DNA from: Oscillospiraceae bacterium
GTDB taxonomy: Bacteria > Bacillota > Clostridia > Oscillospirales > Oscillospiraceae
DNA length: 42,588 nt
Direction: 5' to 3'
Assembly (NCBI GenBank): GCA_031262405.1
Contig: JAISHS010000020.1
Coordinates: forward strand, 1 to 42,588
This document shows, piece after piece, positions 24,883 to 33,902 of the stretch; the first letter of the stretch is position 1; each line of letters starts with the position of its first letter. The notes under the pieces are model-generated. The model saw only the letters and a program-made list of their open reading frames with translations, did no database searches and had not been told where the DNA came from. Made by a program: the position numbers and the translations under genes.

Positions 24883-25485
24883 ATGTTTTTCGGCAAAAAA
24901 CCCGCCGGCATAGCATATATAGTTGTTTTTCTCGGCAATCCCGGTCCGACCTACGAGAGCACCCGCCACAACGCGGGCTTCATGGCGGCGGATTTTATTG
25001 AAAAGCGCCGGAACATAAGGATAAGCCGCTTCCGCTTCAACGCGCTGACGGCGGTCTGTGAGCTTGGCGGGCAAAAGGCGCTGCTCATGAAGCCGCAGAC
25101 CTATATGAACCTGTCGGGAAAGGCCGTTTTACCTGCCTGCACTTATTACAAGCTCCCGCCGGAGCGCGTAATCGTCGTCTGTGACGACATTTCCCTCTCG
25201 CCCGGCGCTCTGCGCGTGAGGGCAAAAGGCTCAAGCGGCGGCCACAACGGTCTCAAGAGCATAATCGCCGCTCTGGGCACGGAGGACTTTCCCCGCATAA
25301 AAATCGGCGTCGGCTCGCCCCCTCCGGGCGGCGACGGCGACGAGATTATAAGCTGGGTTACGAGCCGTCCGGACCTTCGCGACAGAAATCTCATTCTCTC
25401 CGCCTGTGAGCGCGCCGGTCAGGCGCTGGAAACTCTCATTGAGCACGGCGCACCTGAGGCCATGAGCCTTTTCAACTCCCGCTAA
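24883..25485 (+). CDS. pth: Peptidyl-tRNA hydrolase
   Basis: A 200-residue Pth, recycling peptidyl-tRNAs that drop off ribosomes. Active-site residues are recognisable: Asn19 in LGNPG, the catalytic His29 in STRHNAGF, Asn76 in PQTYMNLSG and Asp101 in VVCDDISL. The substrate-binding GGHNGLKSI and the FPRIKIGVG strand are also present. AAGAAGGA precedes the ATG by about eight bases. It is 69 bases after prs (a common neighbour) and 26 bases before glgB, so probably co-transcribed. Confidence 0.97.
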   Translation: MFFGKKPAGIAYIVVFLGNPGPTYESTRHNAGFMAADFIEKRRNIRISRFRFNALTAVCELGGQKALLMKPQTYMNLSGKAVLPACTYYKLPPERVIVVCDDISLSPGALRVRAKGSSGGHNGLKSIIAALGTEDFPRIKIGVGSPPPGGDGDEIISWVTSRPDLRDRNLILSACERAGQALETLIEHGAPEAMSLFNSR

Positions 25486-25511
25486 ACTATATCACTAAGG
25501 AGACTACACCT

Positions 25512-27413
25512 GTGAAAGCTGAATTATTAACTGAATTTGCCGAGAGTTTCAACTCCGGCGAGGCGCACCGCGCCCAAGATACGCTCGGCTCTCACAGGAT
25601 GCCGGACGGAACTGTCTTTCGCGTCTGGGCGCCCAACGCCGAGGGCGTCGCCTTATCCGGCGACTTCAACGGCTGGAGCCCGGACAGTCTGCCGATGAAC
25701 AAGCTCGACGGCGGAATCTGGGAGCTCTTCGTGCCGGGACTTACGGGCGTACACGCCTATAAATACGCCGTCAGCACCTGCGACGGTCAGCTGGTCTGGA
25801 AGGCCGACCCCTATGCCCTCTTCGCCGAGCTTCGCCCGGACACCGCCTCCCGTACATATGATATCTCCGACTTCAAATGGAGCGACGGCGTCTGGATGAG
25901 AAACCGCAGGACACACAGGGTCTACAGCCGCCCTCTGAATATCTACGAGGTACATCTCGGCTCCTGGGTGCGCGATGAGCGCGGCAAGAGCCTCAGCTAT
26001 AGGGACGCGGCGGAAAAGCTCATCCCCTATGTAAAGGAGCTGGGCTTCACCCATATCGAGTTCATGCCCCTGACGGAATATCCCTACGACGCCTCTTGGG
26101 GCTATCAGTGCACCGGCTATTTCGCCGCAACCTGCCGTTACGGCAGCCCGCAGGAGCTCATGGCTCTCATAAACGCCTGCCACAAGGCCGGTCTCGGCGT
26201 GCTCATGGACTGGGTTCCGGCTCATTTCCCAAAGGACCCCCACGGGCTCGTCGAATTTGACGGCACAAGGCTCTATGAGGACTCAGACCCCATAATGGCA
26301 GAGCACCCGAGCTGGGGCACGCGCATCTTCGACTATGCCAAGGGCGGCGTGCGAAGCTTTCTAATCTCCTCCGCGCTCTTCTGGCTGGAGAAATACCATA
26401 TAGACGGTCTGCGAGTTGACGCCGTCGCGTCCATGCTCTATCTGGACTATGACAGGCAGGGCGGAAGCTGGCGGCCTAATAAATACGGCGGAAACGGCAA
26501 TCTGGACGCCGTGAGCTTTCTAAACGACTTAAGCGCCGCCTGCTTCGGCTATGATGAGAGCATTCTGCTCGTAGCCGAGGAGTCAACAGCTTGGCCGCTC
26601 GTAACGGCTCCCGTTCACCACGGCGGTCTGGGCTTCAACCTCAAGTGGAACATGGGCTGGATGAACGACACCCTTCGCTATCTGCACTCCGACCCCTATT
26701 TCCGCAGCGGTCAGCACAACGAGCTTACCTTCTCCATCATGTATGCCTTTTCGGAAAACTTCGTCCTCTCGCTTTCCCACGACGAGGTTGTCCACCTCAA
26801 GGGCTCTATCTTCAACAAGGCCCCCGGCACTCGCGAACAGCGTCTTGACACGGTGAAGGCTCTCTGGGCATATATGCTGGCGCACCCGGGCAAGAAGCTC
26901 ATCTTCATGGGCGCAGAGCTCGGTCAGGAGGAAGAGTGGAATTTCCGCGCGGCTCTGCCTTGGGAAAACCTAAATTACCCCGACAAGAGCGCGCTGAATC
27001 TCTTCTTCAAGGAAGCAAACGCCTTCTATAAGGCCTCCCGCCCCCTCTGGGAAATCGACTTTGAGGAAAAGGGCTTCTCTTGGATCTGCCCGGACGAGCG
27101 CGACAAAAACACCTTGGGCTTCATCCGCCTCGATGAGCGCCGACACTATCTGATCTACGTTACCAATTTCTCCGGTGTATCCAACGAAAGCTTCCGTCTC
27201 GGTGTACCGGAGGCGGGCGAGTATGTCGTCGAGCTGTCTACAGACAGCCCCCGCTTTAACGGCAGCGGCTGCCTTGTCGACGGCGAGAGCTTCGTGTCCG
27301 AAAGCGTGCCGGAGCACGGCCGCGACCACTCAATCGTGCTGACTCTGCCGCCGCTTTCCGGAGTCTTTCTCAAAAAAGTCCCCCGCCGCGGAAAAAAGCC
27401 CGCGTCAAAATAG
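25512..27413 (+). CDS. glgB: 1,4-alpha-glucan branching enzyme
   Basis: A 633-residue GH13 branching enzyme that creates alpha-1,6 branches in glycogen. It has an N-terminal CBM48 (FRVWAPNAEGVALSGDFNGW, ~36-55), then the (beta/alpha)8 barrel. Catalytic residues are Asp303 in DGLRVDAVASML, the Glu pair 356/357 in VAEESTAW and Asp424 in LSHDEVVH. A C-terminal beta domain follows. The start is GTG with AAGGAG nine bases upstream. It is the first gene of glgBCDAP. The extended N-domain of some GlgB enzymes is absent, so this is the shorter form. Confidence 0.97.
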   Translation: MKAELLTEFAESFNSGEAHRAQDTLGSHRMPDGTVFRVWAPNAEGVALSGDFNGWSPDSLPMNKLDGGIWELFVPGLTGVHAYKYAVSTCDGQLVWKADPYALFAELRPDTASRTYDISDFKWSDGVWMRNRRTHRVYSRPLNIYEVHLGSWVRDERGKSLSYRDAAEKLIPYVKELGFTHIEFMPLTEYPYDASWGYQCTGYFAATCRYGSPQELMALINACHKAGLGVLMDWVPAHFPKDPHGLVEFDGTRLYEDSDPIMAEHPSWGTRIFDYAKGGVRSFLISSALFWLEKYHIDGLRVDAVASMLYLDYDRQGGSWRPNKYGGNGNLDAVSFLNDLSAACFGYDESILLVAEESTAWPLVTAPVHHGGLGFNLKWNMGWMNDTLRYLHSDPYFRSGQHNELTFSIMYAFSENFVLSLSHDEVVHLKGSIFNKAPGTREQRLDTVKALWAYMLAHPGKKLIFMGAELGQEEEWNFRAALPWENLNYPDKSALNLFFKEANAFYKASRPLWEIDFEEKGFSWICPDERDKNTLGFIRLDERRHYLIYVTNFSGVSNESFRLGVPEAGEYVVELSTDSPRFNGSGCLVDGESFVSESVPEHGRDHSIVLTLPPLSGVFLKKVPRRGKKPASK

Positions 27414-27421
27414 ATCCAAAC

Positions 27422-27452
27422 TGAAGAAAAAGGGTGCAGCCCTTTTTCTTCA
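27422..27452 (+). other. Perfect 13-bp hairpin between glgB and glgC
   Basis: TGAAGAAAAAGGG pairs perfectly with CCCTTTTTCTTCA around a five-base loop. No T-run follows, so it is not a typical terminator. It may cause partial attenuation or act as an RNA-stability or processing element that sets different levels for glgB and glgC. It lies 36 bases before the glgC start. Confidence 0.6.
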
Positions 27453-27488
27453 ATCAGAAATAAAATCTTATCTCAGGGAGGACTCGTT

Positions 27489-28685
27489 ATGAAGAAAGAG
27501 TGTATCGCTATGCTTCTGGCAGGCGGTCAGGGCTCAAGACTCTATGCCTTGACAGACCGAGCCGCCAAACCAATCGTACCCTTTGGCGGCAAATATCGAA
27601 TTATCGACTTCCCGCTCTCCAACTGCGCGAACTCCGGAATAGACGTCGTCGGGGTTTTGACGCAATATCAGCCGCTGCTGCTCAACAGCTATATCGGCAG
27701 CGGTCAGCCCTGGGACTTAGACAGCCTAAAGGGCGGCGTGTATATCCTTCCCCCCTACCAGAGCGCCGGGGGAAAGGGCGGTTGGTTCTCCGGCACCGCG
27801 AACGCCGTCTACCGCAACATGGACTTCGCGGATATGTGGGACCCGGACTATGTCCTTATCCTCAGCGGCGACCACATCTACAAGATGAATTACGCCGAAA
27901 TGCTCGCCGCGCACAAGGACAGCGGCGCAGACTGCACAATCGCCGTAATTCGTGTCCCCAAGGAGGAGGCCTCGCGCTTCGGAATAATGTCCACCGGGGA
28001 AGACGGCTTCGTGTCCGAATTCGCCGAAAAGCCCAAGAAACCCAAGAGCGATCTCGCCTCGATGGGAATCTATATTTTCAGCTGGAAAAAGCTGCGCGAA
28101 TATCTCCTCAGAGACGAGGCCAACCCCAAGTCCGACAAGGACTTCGGCAAAAACATTATTCCCTTAATGCTCGCCGAAGGGGAAAAGCTTTTGCCCTTCC
28201 CCTTCGGCGGCTATTGGCGCGACGTGGGTACGCTGGACAGTCTCTGGGAGGCTAATATGGACCTGCTCGACCCGAACCTTATCGACCTGTTTGACGTAAA
28301 CTGGCCTATTCGCAGCAGAAGCCCGATTAAGCCTCCGCAATATCTCGGACAAAACGCAAAGCTCAAGCACAACATAATCACCGAGGGCTGTGAGCTGGAG
28401 GGAACGGTTGAAAGCTCCGTACTCAGCAACAGCGTTACCGTCGCCGAGGGCGCTCTCGTTTCACACAGCGTACTTATGCCCGGCTGCGTAATCGAAAAGG
28501 GCGCGCGCGTGGAATACTCCGTAATCGGCGAAAACGCGATAATCGGAAAAAACGCTCGGGTGGGTTCCCCGCCGAAGCCGGGTGAAAAGCCGCTGCTCAC
28601 AACCTGCGGACCTGACAGTGTTGTTGAAGCCGGAGAGATTATTCCGGCGGGCACTATGCTCTATTACGACAGGAGGGCAATCTAA
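27489..28685 (+). CDS. glgC: Glucose-1-phosphate adenylyltransferase, catalytic subunit
   Basis: A 398-residue ADP-glucose pyrophosphorylase, the committed step of glycogen synthesis. The nucleotide loop [13 protein letters not shown] is complete, with [21 protein letters not shown], the catalytic [12 protein letters not shown] and the sugar-binding [13 protein letters not shown]. The C-terminal left-handed beta-helix carries hexapeptide-like repeats. AGGGAGG lies before the ATG. Its TAA overlaps the glgD ATG by one base (TAATG), so the two subunits are translationally coupled. Confidence 0.97.
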   Translation: MKKECIAMLLAGGQGSRLYALTDRAAKPIVPFGGKYRIIDFPLSNCANSGIDVVGVLTQYQPLLLNSYIGSGQPWDLDSLKGGVYILPPYQSAGGKGGWFSGTANAVYRNMDFADMWDPDYVLILSGDHIYKMNYAEMLAAHKDSGADCTIAVIRVPKEEASRFGIMSTGEDGFVSEFAEKPKKPKSDLASMGIYIFSWKKLREYLLRDEANPKSDKDFGKNIIPLMLAEGEKLLPFPFGGYWRDVGTLDSLWEANMDLLDPNLIDLFDVNWPIRSRSPIKPPQYLGQNAKLKHNIITEGCELEGTVESSVLSNSVTVAEGALVSHSVLMPGCVIEKGARVEYSVIGENAIIGKNARVGSPPKPGEKPLLTTCGPDSVVEAGEIIPAGTMLYYDRRAI

Positions 28686-29800
28686 TGCTGGATCTATTCG
28701 GACTTATCTACGCTTACCACTCCTATCCCGCTCTTAACGAGCTGGTTATACACCGTACAAGCGCCTCTCTGCCCTTCTGCTCCAGATATCGCCTCATCGA
28801 CTTTGCAATCTCCTCCATGACAAACGCCGGTGTGCGCGACGTCGGCATTGTCATGCAGAAGAACTATCAGTCCCTGCTCAACCACCTAGAGGGCGGCAAG
28901 GACTGGGACCTCGACCGAGGCAACGGCGGTCTCACCATGATGCCGCCCTACGGCACGAATAACAGCGACAAGGGACAATACCGCGGCAGTATGGAATCTC
29001 TGAGCTCCGTGCGCTCCTATATAGAAAACATCCGCCAGAACCACGTCGTCCTCTTCAGGGGCGATCTCGCGGTGAATCTCGACCTCGTCAAAATCTATGA
29101 GCAGCACATAGCCTCCGGCGCGGAGATAACAGCCGTCTGCACGCAGGACGCCCCCGACAGCGACACTATCCGCTTTCTGCCGGATGAGGACGGTAAATTT
29201 GCCTCAAAGATGCACCTGCGCCACTCGAGCATTGCAAAGGGTCTCTGCTCGATAGAAGTGTATATAATAGATAGGATGCGTCTGCTCGAGATGATAGACT
29301 GGTGCCAGGCAAACGCGAGAATCCACTTTCACCAAGACGCTCTGGCGCGCTATCTGCGCCGTGGCGGAAAAGTCGGAATCTATATCCACGAGGGCTATGT
29401 CTCGCGGATTTCCTCCGTCCTAAGCTACTATAAATCCAATCTTGATATGCTCAACTTTGAAAACCGCGACCAGCTCTTCCCGGACGACCAGCCTGTCTAC
29501 ACCAAGGGTCGCAGCTCCGTCTCAACCTACTACGACGAGAACGCCTCCGTCACAAACTCCCTAATCGCGGACGGCTGCAAAATCTCCGGCGAGGTAGAAA
29601 ACTGCGTAATCTTCCGCGGGGTTAAAATCAAAAAGGGCGCGAAGCTCTCAAACTGCATCATCATGGCGGACACCATCGTGAGCGAGGACGCCGAGCTGAC
29701 CTGCGTCATAAGCGACAAGAACGTCTTTTTCAACCGCGGCGTGGTTCTCATGGGCAACAGCTCTCTGCCGCTCACGGTTCCGAAGAACATGATCGTCTAA
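28685..29800 (+). CDS. glgD: GlgD, regulatory paralogue of ADP-glucose pyrophosphorylase
   Basis: A 371-residue GlgC paralogue typical of Firmicutes, forming hetero-oligomers with GlgC and adjusting its activity. Homology is clear (SRYRLIDFAISSMTNAGVRDVGI, GGKDWDLDRGNGGL, beta-helix repeats at the C-terminus). The catalytic features are gone: the G-rich nucleotide loop is replaced by IYAYHSYPALNEL, and the SGDH motif reads FRGDLAVN. The gene starts within the glgC stop codon. Loss of the catalytic loop supports a non-catalytic role. Confidence 0.95.
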   Translation: MLDLFGLIYAYHSYPALNELVIHRTSASLPFCSRYRLIDFAISSMTNAGVRDVGIVMQKNYQSLLNHLEGGKDWDLDRGNGGLTMMPPYGTNNSDKGQYRGSMESLSSVRSYIENIRQNHVVLFRGDLAVNLDLVKIYEQHIASGAEITAVCTQDAPDSDTIRFLPDEDGKFASKMHLRHSSIAKGLCSIEVYIIDRMRLLEMIDWCQANARIHFHQDALARYLRRGGKVGIYIHEGYVSRISSVLSYYKSNLDMLNFENRDQLFPDDQPVYTKGRSSVSTYYDENASVTNSLIADGCKISGEVENCVIFRGVKIKKGAKLSNCIIMADTIVSEDAELTCVISDKNVFFNRGVVLMGNSSLPLTVPKNMIV

Positions 29801-29835
29801 TTCTAATTTGTCCCAAGCAAGGAGTTCTCTTTTAT

Positions 29836-31242
29836 ATGAATGTTTTATTCGCGGCCGGGGAGGCCGCACCCTTCATCAAGACCGGCGGACTCGGCGACGT
29901 CGCCGGCAGCCTGCCTAAGGCGCTGTGTGAGGCAGGCTGCGACACGCGGGTAATTCTCCCGCTGTACGGCAGGATTGACGAAGCTTGGCGCAACCAGATG
30001 GAATATCTGCTCTACACCTATGTGGACGTCGCCTGGCGGCATCTCTACTGCGGGCTCTTCCGCCTTGAGTTTGAGGGTGTGACCTACTACTTCGTCGACA
30101 ATGAGTTCTATTTCGGGCGCGGCAAGGTCTATGGCGAGCTGGACGATGCCGAACGCTTCGCCTTCTTCTCCAAAGCCGTCGTAAGCCTTCTGCCCCGACT
30201 CGACTGGACGCCGGACGTCGTGCACTGTAACGACTGGCAAACCGCACTCATTCCGATCTGGCTGCGTGAATTCGGCGGCTTTTACAAAACCGTTTTCACT
30301 ATCCACAACATCGAATATCAGGGTCGTTACGCGAAAATCGTCTCGGACGACGTCTTCGGTCTGCCGGAGTGGCTCTATTCAACCGGCATAACCCGCTTTG
30401 ACAACGACGTAAATCTCCTCAAGGGCGCAATCTATCAGGCAGACGCCGTCAGCACCGTTTCTCCCAGCTATGCCCGCGAGCTTCTCGACCCCTTCTACGC
30501 CTGCGGCTTGGAGCTTGCAATCGCAGACAATGCCTATAAGTTTCGGGGAATCATAAACGGTCTGGATGAGGCGCGCTATGACCCCGCCGCCGACCCACTC
30601 CTCGCTGAAAACTACAGCGCGGCTTCTCCCGAGGGCAAGCTCATCTGCAAGCAGGCGCTGTGTGAGCTGCTGGGTCTGGGAACAGATTATGAGACCCCGA
30701 TAATCGCCTGCGTCTCGCGCCTTGTCGGACACAAGGGCTTCGATCTCGTGGCGGGCGCGGTGGACGAAATCGTCGCGCGCGGGGCAAAGCTCGTGATCCT
30801 CGGCACCGGCGACAAATATTTTGAGGGTATCTTCGCAGACGCCGAGCGCCGCTACCCGGGCAGAGTCTCCGCCAGCATAATGTATTCCGAGGCGCGCGCA
30901 ATGGCGGTCTATGCCGGCAGCGATATGTTCCTGATGCCCTCGCGCAGCGAGCCCTGCGGCCTGTCCCAGCTCATCGCTATGCGCTACGGCTCCGTGCCGA
31001 TAGTCCGCGCCGTCGGCGGCCTGCGGGACACTGTCACGAATTACGGTACGGAAAATTCCGGCGGCTTCACCTTTGACGATTACACTGTTCGCGGAATGCT
31101 CGGAGCTCTGGACTACGCCCTGCAAATCTGGAGAGACCCCGCCGCTTGGCGTGAGCTTATGCTCGGCGATCTGCGCCGAAGCTTCTCCTGGGCAGCCCCG
31201 GCGGAAGAATATATAAAGATGTACGAGGATATAACAAGATAA
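29836..31242 (+). CDS. glgA: Glycogen synthase (ADP-glucose)
   Basis: A 468-residue GT5 glycogen synthase, transferring glucose from ADP-glucose to growing alpha-1,4 chains. The N-terminal KTGGLGDV (residues 15-22) binds ADP-glucose. DVVHCNDWQTALIP and FTIHNIEYQG follow, and the C-terminal GT-B domain has VSRLVGHKGFDL and the catalytic-site segment PSRSEPCGLSQLIAMRYGS. Length is standard. AAGGAG lies about 11 bases before the ATG. It is 35 bases after glgD. Confidence 0.97.
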   Translation: MNVLFAAGEAAPFIKTGGLGDVAGSLPKALCEAGCDTRVILPLYGRIDEAWRNQMEYLLYTYVDVAWRHLYCGLFRLEFEGVTYYFVDNEFYFGRGKVYGELDDAERFAFFSKAVVSLLPRLDWTPDVVHCNDWQTALIPIWLREFGGFYKTVFTIHNIEYQGRYAKIVSDDVFGLPEWLYSTGITRFDNDVNLLKGAIYQADAVSTVSPSYARELLDPFYACGLELAIADNAYKFRGIINGLDEARYDPAADPLLAENYSAASPEGKLICKQALCELLGLGTDYETPIIACVSRLVGHKGFDLVAGAVDEIVARGAKLVILGTGDKYFEGIFADAERRYPGRVSASIMYSEARAMAVYAGSDMFLMPSRSEPCGLSQLIAMRYGSVPIVRAVGGLRDTVTNYGTENSGGFTFDDYTVRGMLGALDYALQIWRDPAAWRELMLGDLRRSFSWAAPAEEYIKMYEDITR

Positions 31243-31282
31243 ATAATCTGCTCAATCTCAGGAAGGGACTATAAAAACTGAT

Positions 31283-33673
31283 ATGAATGAAAACAAACCG
31301 CTCAAGCAGCTGCTTGAGGATAAGCTGAAAGCACATTTCGGAATCGAGCCGGAGAGCGCCTCGACTCAGGACATCTTCTGCGCCTGCGCCATACTGCTCC
31401 GCGAGAAGGCGGCATATCGCCGCGCAAAATACTCTGAGGGCGCCCCGCGCGAGCTGCACTACCTTTCCATGGAGTTTCTCATGGGACGCTCGCTGGCTAA
31501 AAACGCCTTCAACCTCGGCATTCTGGACGAACTGACAGCCGCTATAGAGGACCTGGGCTTTAACGCCGCGGATATCTTCGAGGCCGAGCCCGACGCCGGT
31601 CTCGGAAACGGCGGTCTGGGACGGCTCGCCGCCTGCTATATGGACAGCATGGCGTCTGAAAATCTGCCCGCCACCGGTTACAGCCTCTGCTATGAGCTGG
31701 GAATGTTCCGTCAGGAAATCCGCGGCGGAAAGCAGGTCGAACGCTCGGACACTTGGCAACTGGCAGCGGACAACTGGCTGGTTCCCGACTATGACGACTC
31801 GGTGGAAGTCAGCTTCGGCGGCGTACTCGAGGAAAACTGGGACTACAGCGGAAAGTGCACAACCAGCATAAAGGGCGCGACAACCGTTCTGGCTCTCCCG
31901 CGCGATATGCTCATCACCGGCTTTAACACCGACCGCGTAAACACCCTCCGCCTCTGGGAGGCAAGAAGCCCCCGCTCTATCGACATGAGCCTGTTCTCCG
32001 GCGGCGAATATATCCGCGCGATGGAGCAGCGCACAATGGCAGAGGTCATCACAAAAATCCTCTACCCCGCCGACGAGCACGTCGCCGGTAAAATCCTGCG
32101 CCTCCAGCAGCAATACTTCTTCGTCTCCGCGACGGCTCAGACCATTGTCCGCCGCCACCGCGCAAAATACGGCACGGTGCACGATTTTGCAAAACGCCAT
32201 GTCTTCCAGATTAACGACACCCACCCGACCCTCATAATACCGGAGCTCATGCGCATCTTCATGGATGAGGATAATCTCGGCTGGGACGAGGCTTGGAACA
32301 TCGTCTCCCCCTGCGTCGCCTACACGAACCACACCGTCATGGTAGAGGCTCTCGAGACCTGGCCGCAGGAGCTTATCAGCTCCCAAATGCCCCGAATCTG
32401 GCAGATAATCCGCGAGATGGACAGACGCCACCGCAAATACCTCTTTGAAACCTTCCCCTATGACGAGGGGGCTATCTCCCGCAACCTCATAATTCACGAG
32501 GGAATGGTGCACATGGCGAACATCTGCACCTCCACCTGTTTCAGAATCAACGGCGTGTCAGAGCTGCACACGAGCATTCTCCGCGCAGAGCTTTTCCGCG
32601 ACATGGCGTCCAAGAACCCGCAAAAGCTCGTCAACGTCACGAACGGCATCGACCACCGCCGCTGGCTTGCCCAGATAAACCCCGATCTCGGCTCCCTAGT
32701 CTCACAGCTGCTCGGCAGCGACAGTTATCTCACGCACCCGGAACGTCTCATCGAGCTTGACAATTTCGCCTCCAGCTCCGCCGTCCTGACAAGGCTCGAG
32801 GAGATAAAGCACGCCAACAAAGAACGCTTTGCCGAATATCTCCTGCGTGTTCAGGGCGTAAAGCTCAACACAAACGCCGTCTTCGATGTTCAAGTCAAGC
32901 GGCTGCATGAGTATAAGCGCCAGCTCTTGTGCGCGATGCTCATAGCCAGTCTCCAAGATCGCCTCCACACGTACCCTGACGCAAGCTTTCTCCCCCGCAC
33001 CTTCATCTTCGGGGCGAAGGCCGCCAGCGGCTATGCCGTGGCAAAGCGCATAATAAGCCTGCTGTGCTCCTTGAGTGACGATATCAATAACGACCCCGCC
33101 TGCGAGGGCAAGCTCCAAGTCGTCTTTGTAGAGAACTATCGCGTCTCCGTCGCCGAAAAGCTCATCCCCGCCAGCCAGGTCTCCGAGCAGCTCTCAACCG
33201 CCGGCAAGGAGGCGTCCGGCACCGGCAACATGAAGCTCATGATGAACGGCGCCGTCACTATCGGCACTCTAGACGGGGCGAATGTCGAGATGTATAACCG
33301 CTTGGGCGACGAGAATATGGCTCTCTTCGGCCTTCGCGCAAGCGAGGTAAACTCTCTCCGGCAGAGAGGCTATAACCCGCTGGACATATATAAGACCAAC
33401 GACTCGCTCCGCTGGGTTCTGAACCGTTTCAGCCGCGGTCTGCGCGACCACGAGAGCTATTCCGACCTCGTCTCGCGTCTGGTTTACGGCGGCGATGAGT
33501 ATATGCTCCTTGCCGACTTCGACTCCTATGTAAGCGCCCACGACAAGCTCTATGCCATGATGGCGGACACGCAGAAGCGCGCCGAGGCCTCCCTGCACAA
33601 CATCGCCCGCAGCGGCGTCTTCGCCGCCGACCGCGCCGTCAGCGAGTACAACGAAAAAATCTGGAAACTGTAG
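31283..33673 (+). CDS. glgP: Glycogen/alpha-glucan phosphorylase
   Basis: A 796-residue GT35 phosphorylase that releases glucose-1-phosphate from glycogen. The PLP site is in EASGTGNMKLMMNGAVTIGT (PLP-binding Lys651). Other family blocks are LEDKL near the start, NGGLGRLAACYMDS, FQINDTHPTLIIPELMR and VQVKRLHEYKRQLL. Length fits the bacterial type. The nearest purine-rich ribosome site (AGGAAGGG) is about 15 bases before the ATG, longer than usual. It closes the glg operon, so synthesis and breakdown genes are expressed together. Confidence 0.97.
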   Translation: MNENKPLKQLLEDKLKAHFGIEPESASTQDIFCACAILLREKAAYRRAKYSEGAPRELHYLSMEFLMGRSLAKNAFNLGILDELTAAIEDLGFNAADIFEAEPDAGLGNGGLGRLAACYMDSMASENLPATGYSLCYELGMFRQEIRGGKQVERSDTWQLAADNWLVPDYDDSVEVSFGGVLEENWDYSGKCTTSIKGATTVLALPRDMLITGFNTDRVNTLRLWEARSPRSIDMSLFSGGEYIRAMEQRTMAEVITKILYPADEHVAGKILRLQQQYFFVSATAQTIVRRHRAKYGTVHDFAKRHVFQINDTHPTLIIPELMRIFMDEDNLGWDEAWNIVSPCVAYTNHTVMVEALETWPQELISSQMPRIWQIIREMDRRHRKYLFETFPYDEGAISRNLIIHEGMVHMANICTSTCFRINGVSELHTSILRAELFRDMASKNPQKLVNVTNGIDHRRWLAQINPDLGSLVSQLLGSDSYLTHPERLIELDNFASSSAVLTRLEEIKHANKERFAEYLLRVQGVKLNTNAVFDVQVKRLHEYKRQLLCAMLIASLQDRLHTYPDASFLPRTFIFGAKAASGYAVAKRIISLLCSLSDDINNDPACEGKLQVVFVENYRVSVAEKLIPASQVSEQLSTAGKEASGTGNMKLMMNGAVTIGTLDGANVEMYNRLGDENMALFGLRASEVNSLRQRGYNPLDIYKTNDSLRWVLNRFSRGLRDHESYSDLVSRLVYGGDEYMLLADFDSYVSAHDKLYAMMADTQKRAEASLHNIARSGVFAADRAVSEYNEKIWKL

Positions 33674-33685
33674 GGGCTCTCTCCA

Positions 33686-33902
33686 CCGTCATTGCGGGCA
33701 GTTTTTAACGTCATTGCGGGCTTGACCCGCAATCCCCCCGTCATCCAGAAGCCAGTGCCAGATACACGCAGTCGCGCAAAGCGCGACATACGAAGACTCC
33801 GCCCCCCAAGGCGGAGTCTTCGTCTTCGCGGTCTTCCGTTTCCGTCATTGCGGGCTCGACCCGCAATCCCCCCGAGATTCCGGATCAAGTCCGGAATGAC
33901 GG
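33686..33902. repeat. Mosaic of palindromic repeats between converging glgP and SLH gene
   Basis: A half copy CGTCATTGCGGGC (33686-33707), a full second-type palindrome (33709-33739), a GTCGCGC hairpin (about 33768-33784), the terminator-like stem at 33789-33820, another second-type palindrome (33843-33873) and a first-type palindrome in reverse orientation (33874-33902). The last contains the stop codon of the minus-strand SLH gene. Confidence 0.88.
33789..33820 (+). terminator. Terminator-like hairpin downstream of glgP
   Basis: A perfect 13-bp stem (CGAAGACTCCGCC with its complement, 33789-33801 and 33808-33820) with a loop of six. It is followed on the plus strand by TCTTCGCGGTCTTCCGTTT, a weak U-rich tail. 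It lies about 115 bases past glgP and is likely its transcription end. Confidence 0.55.

Noticed and set aside
28685-29800. glgD as a broken duplicate of glgC
   Set aside because: The catalytic loop is missing, but the frame is complete and conserved in the way of the known GlgD subunit, so it is not a pseudogene.
31157-32512. Open frame of 451 codons on the minus strand opposite glgA/glgP
   Set aside because: Entirely antisense to well-conserved glgP and the end of glgA, with no recognisable domain or ribosome site.
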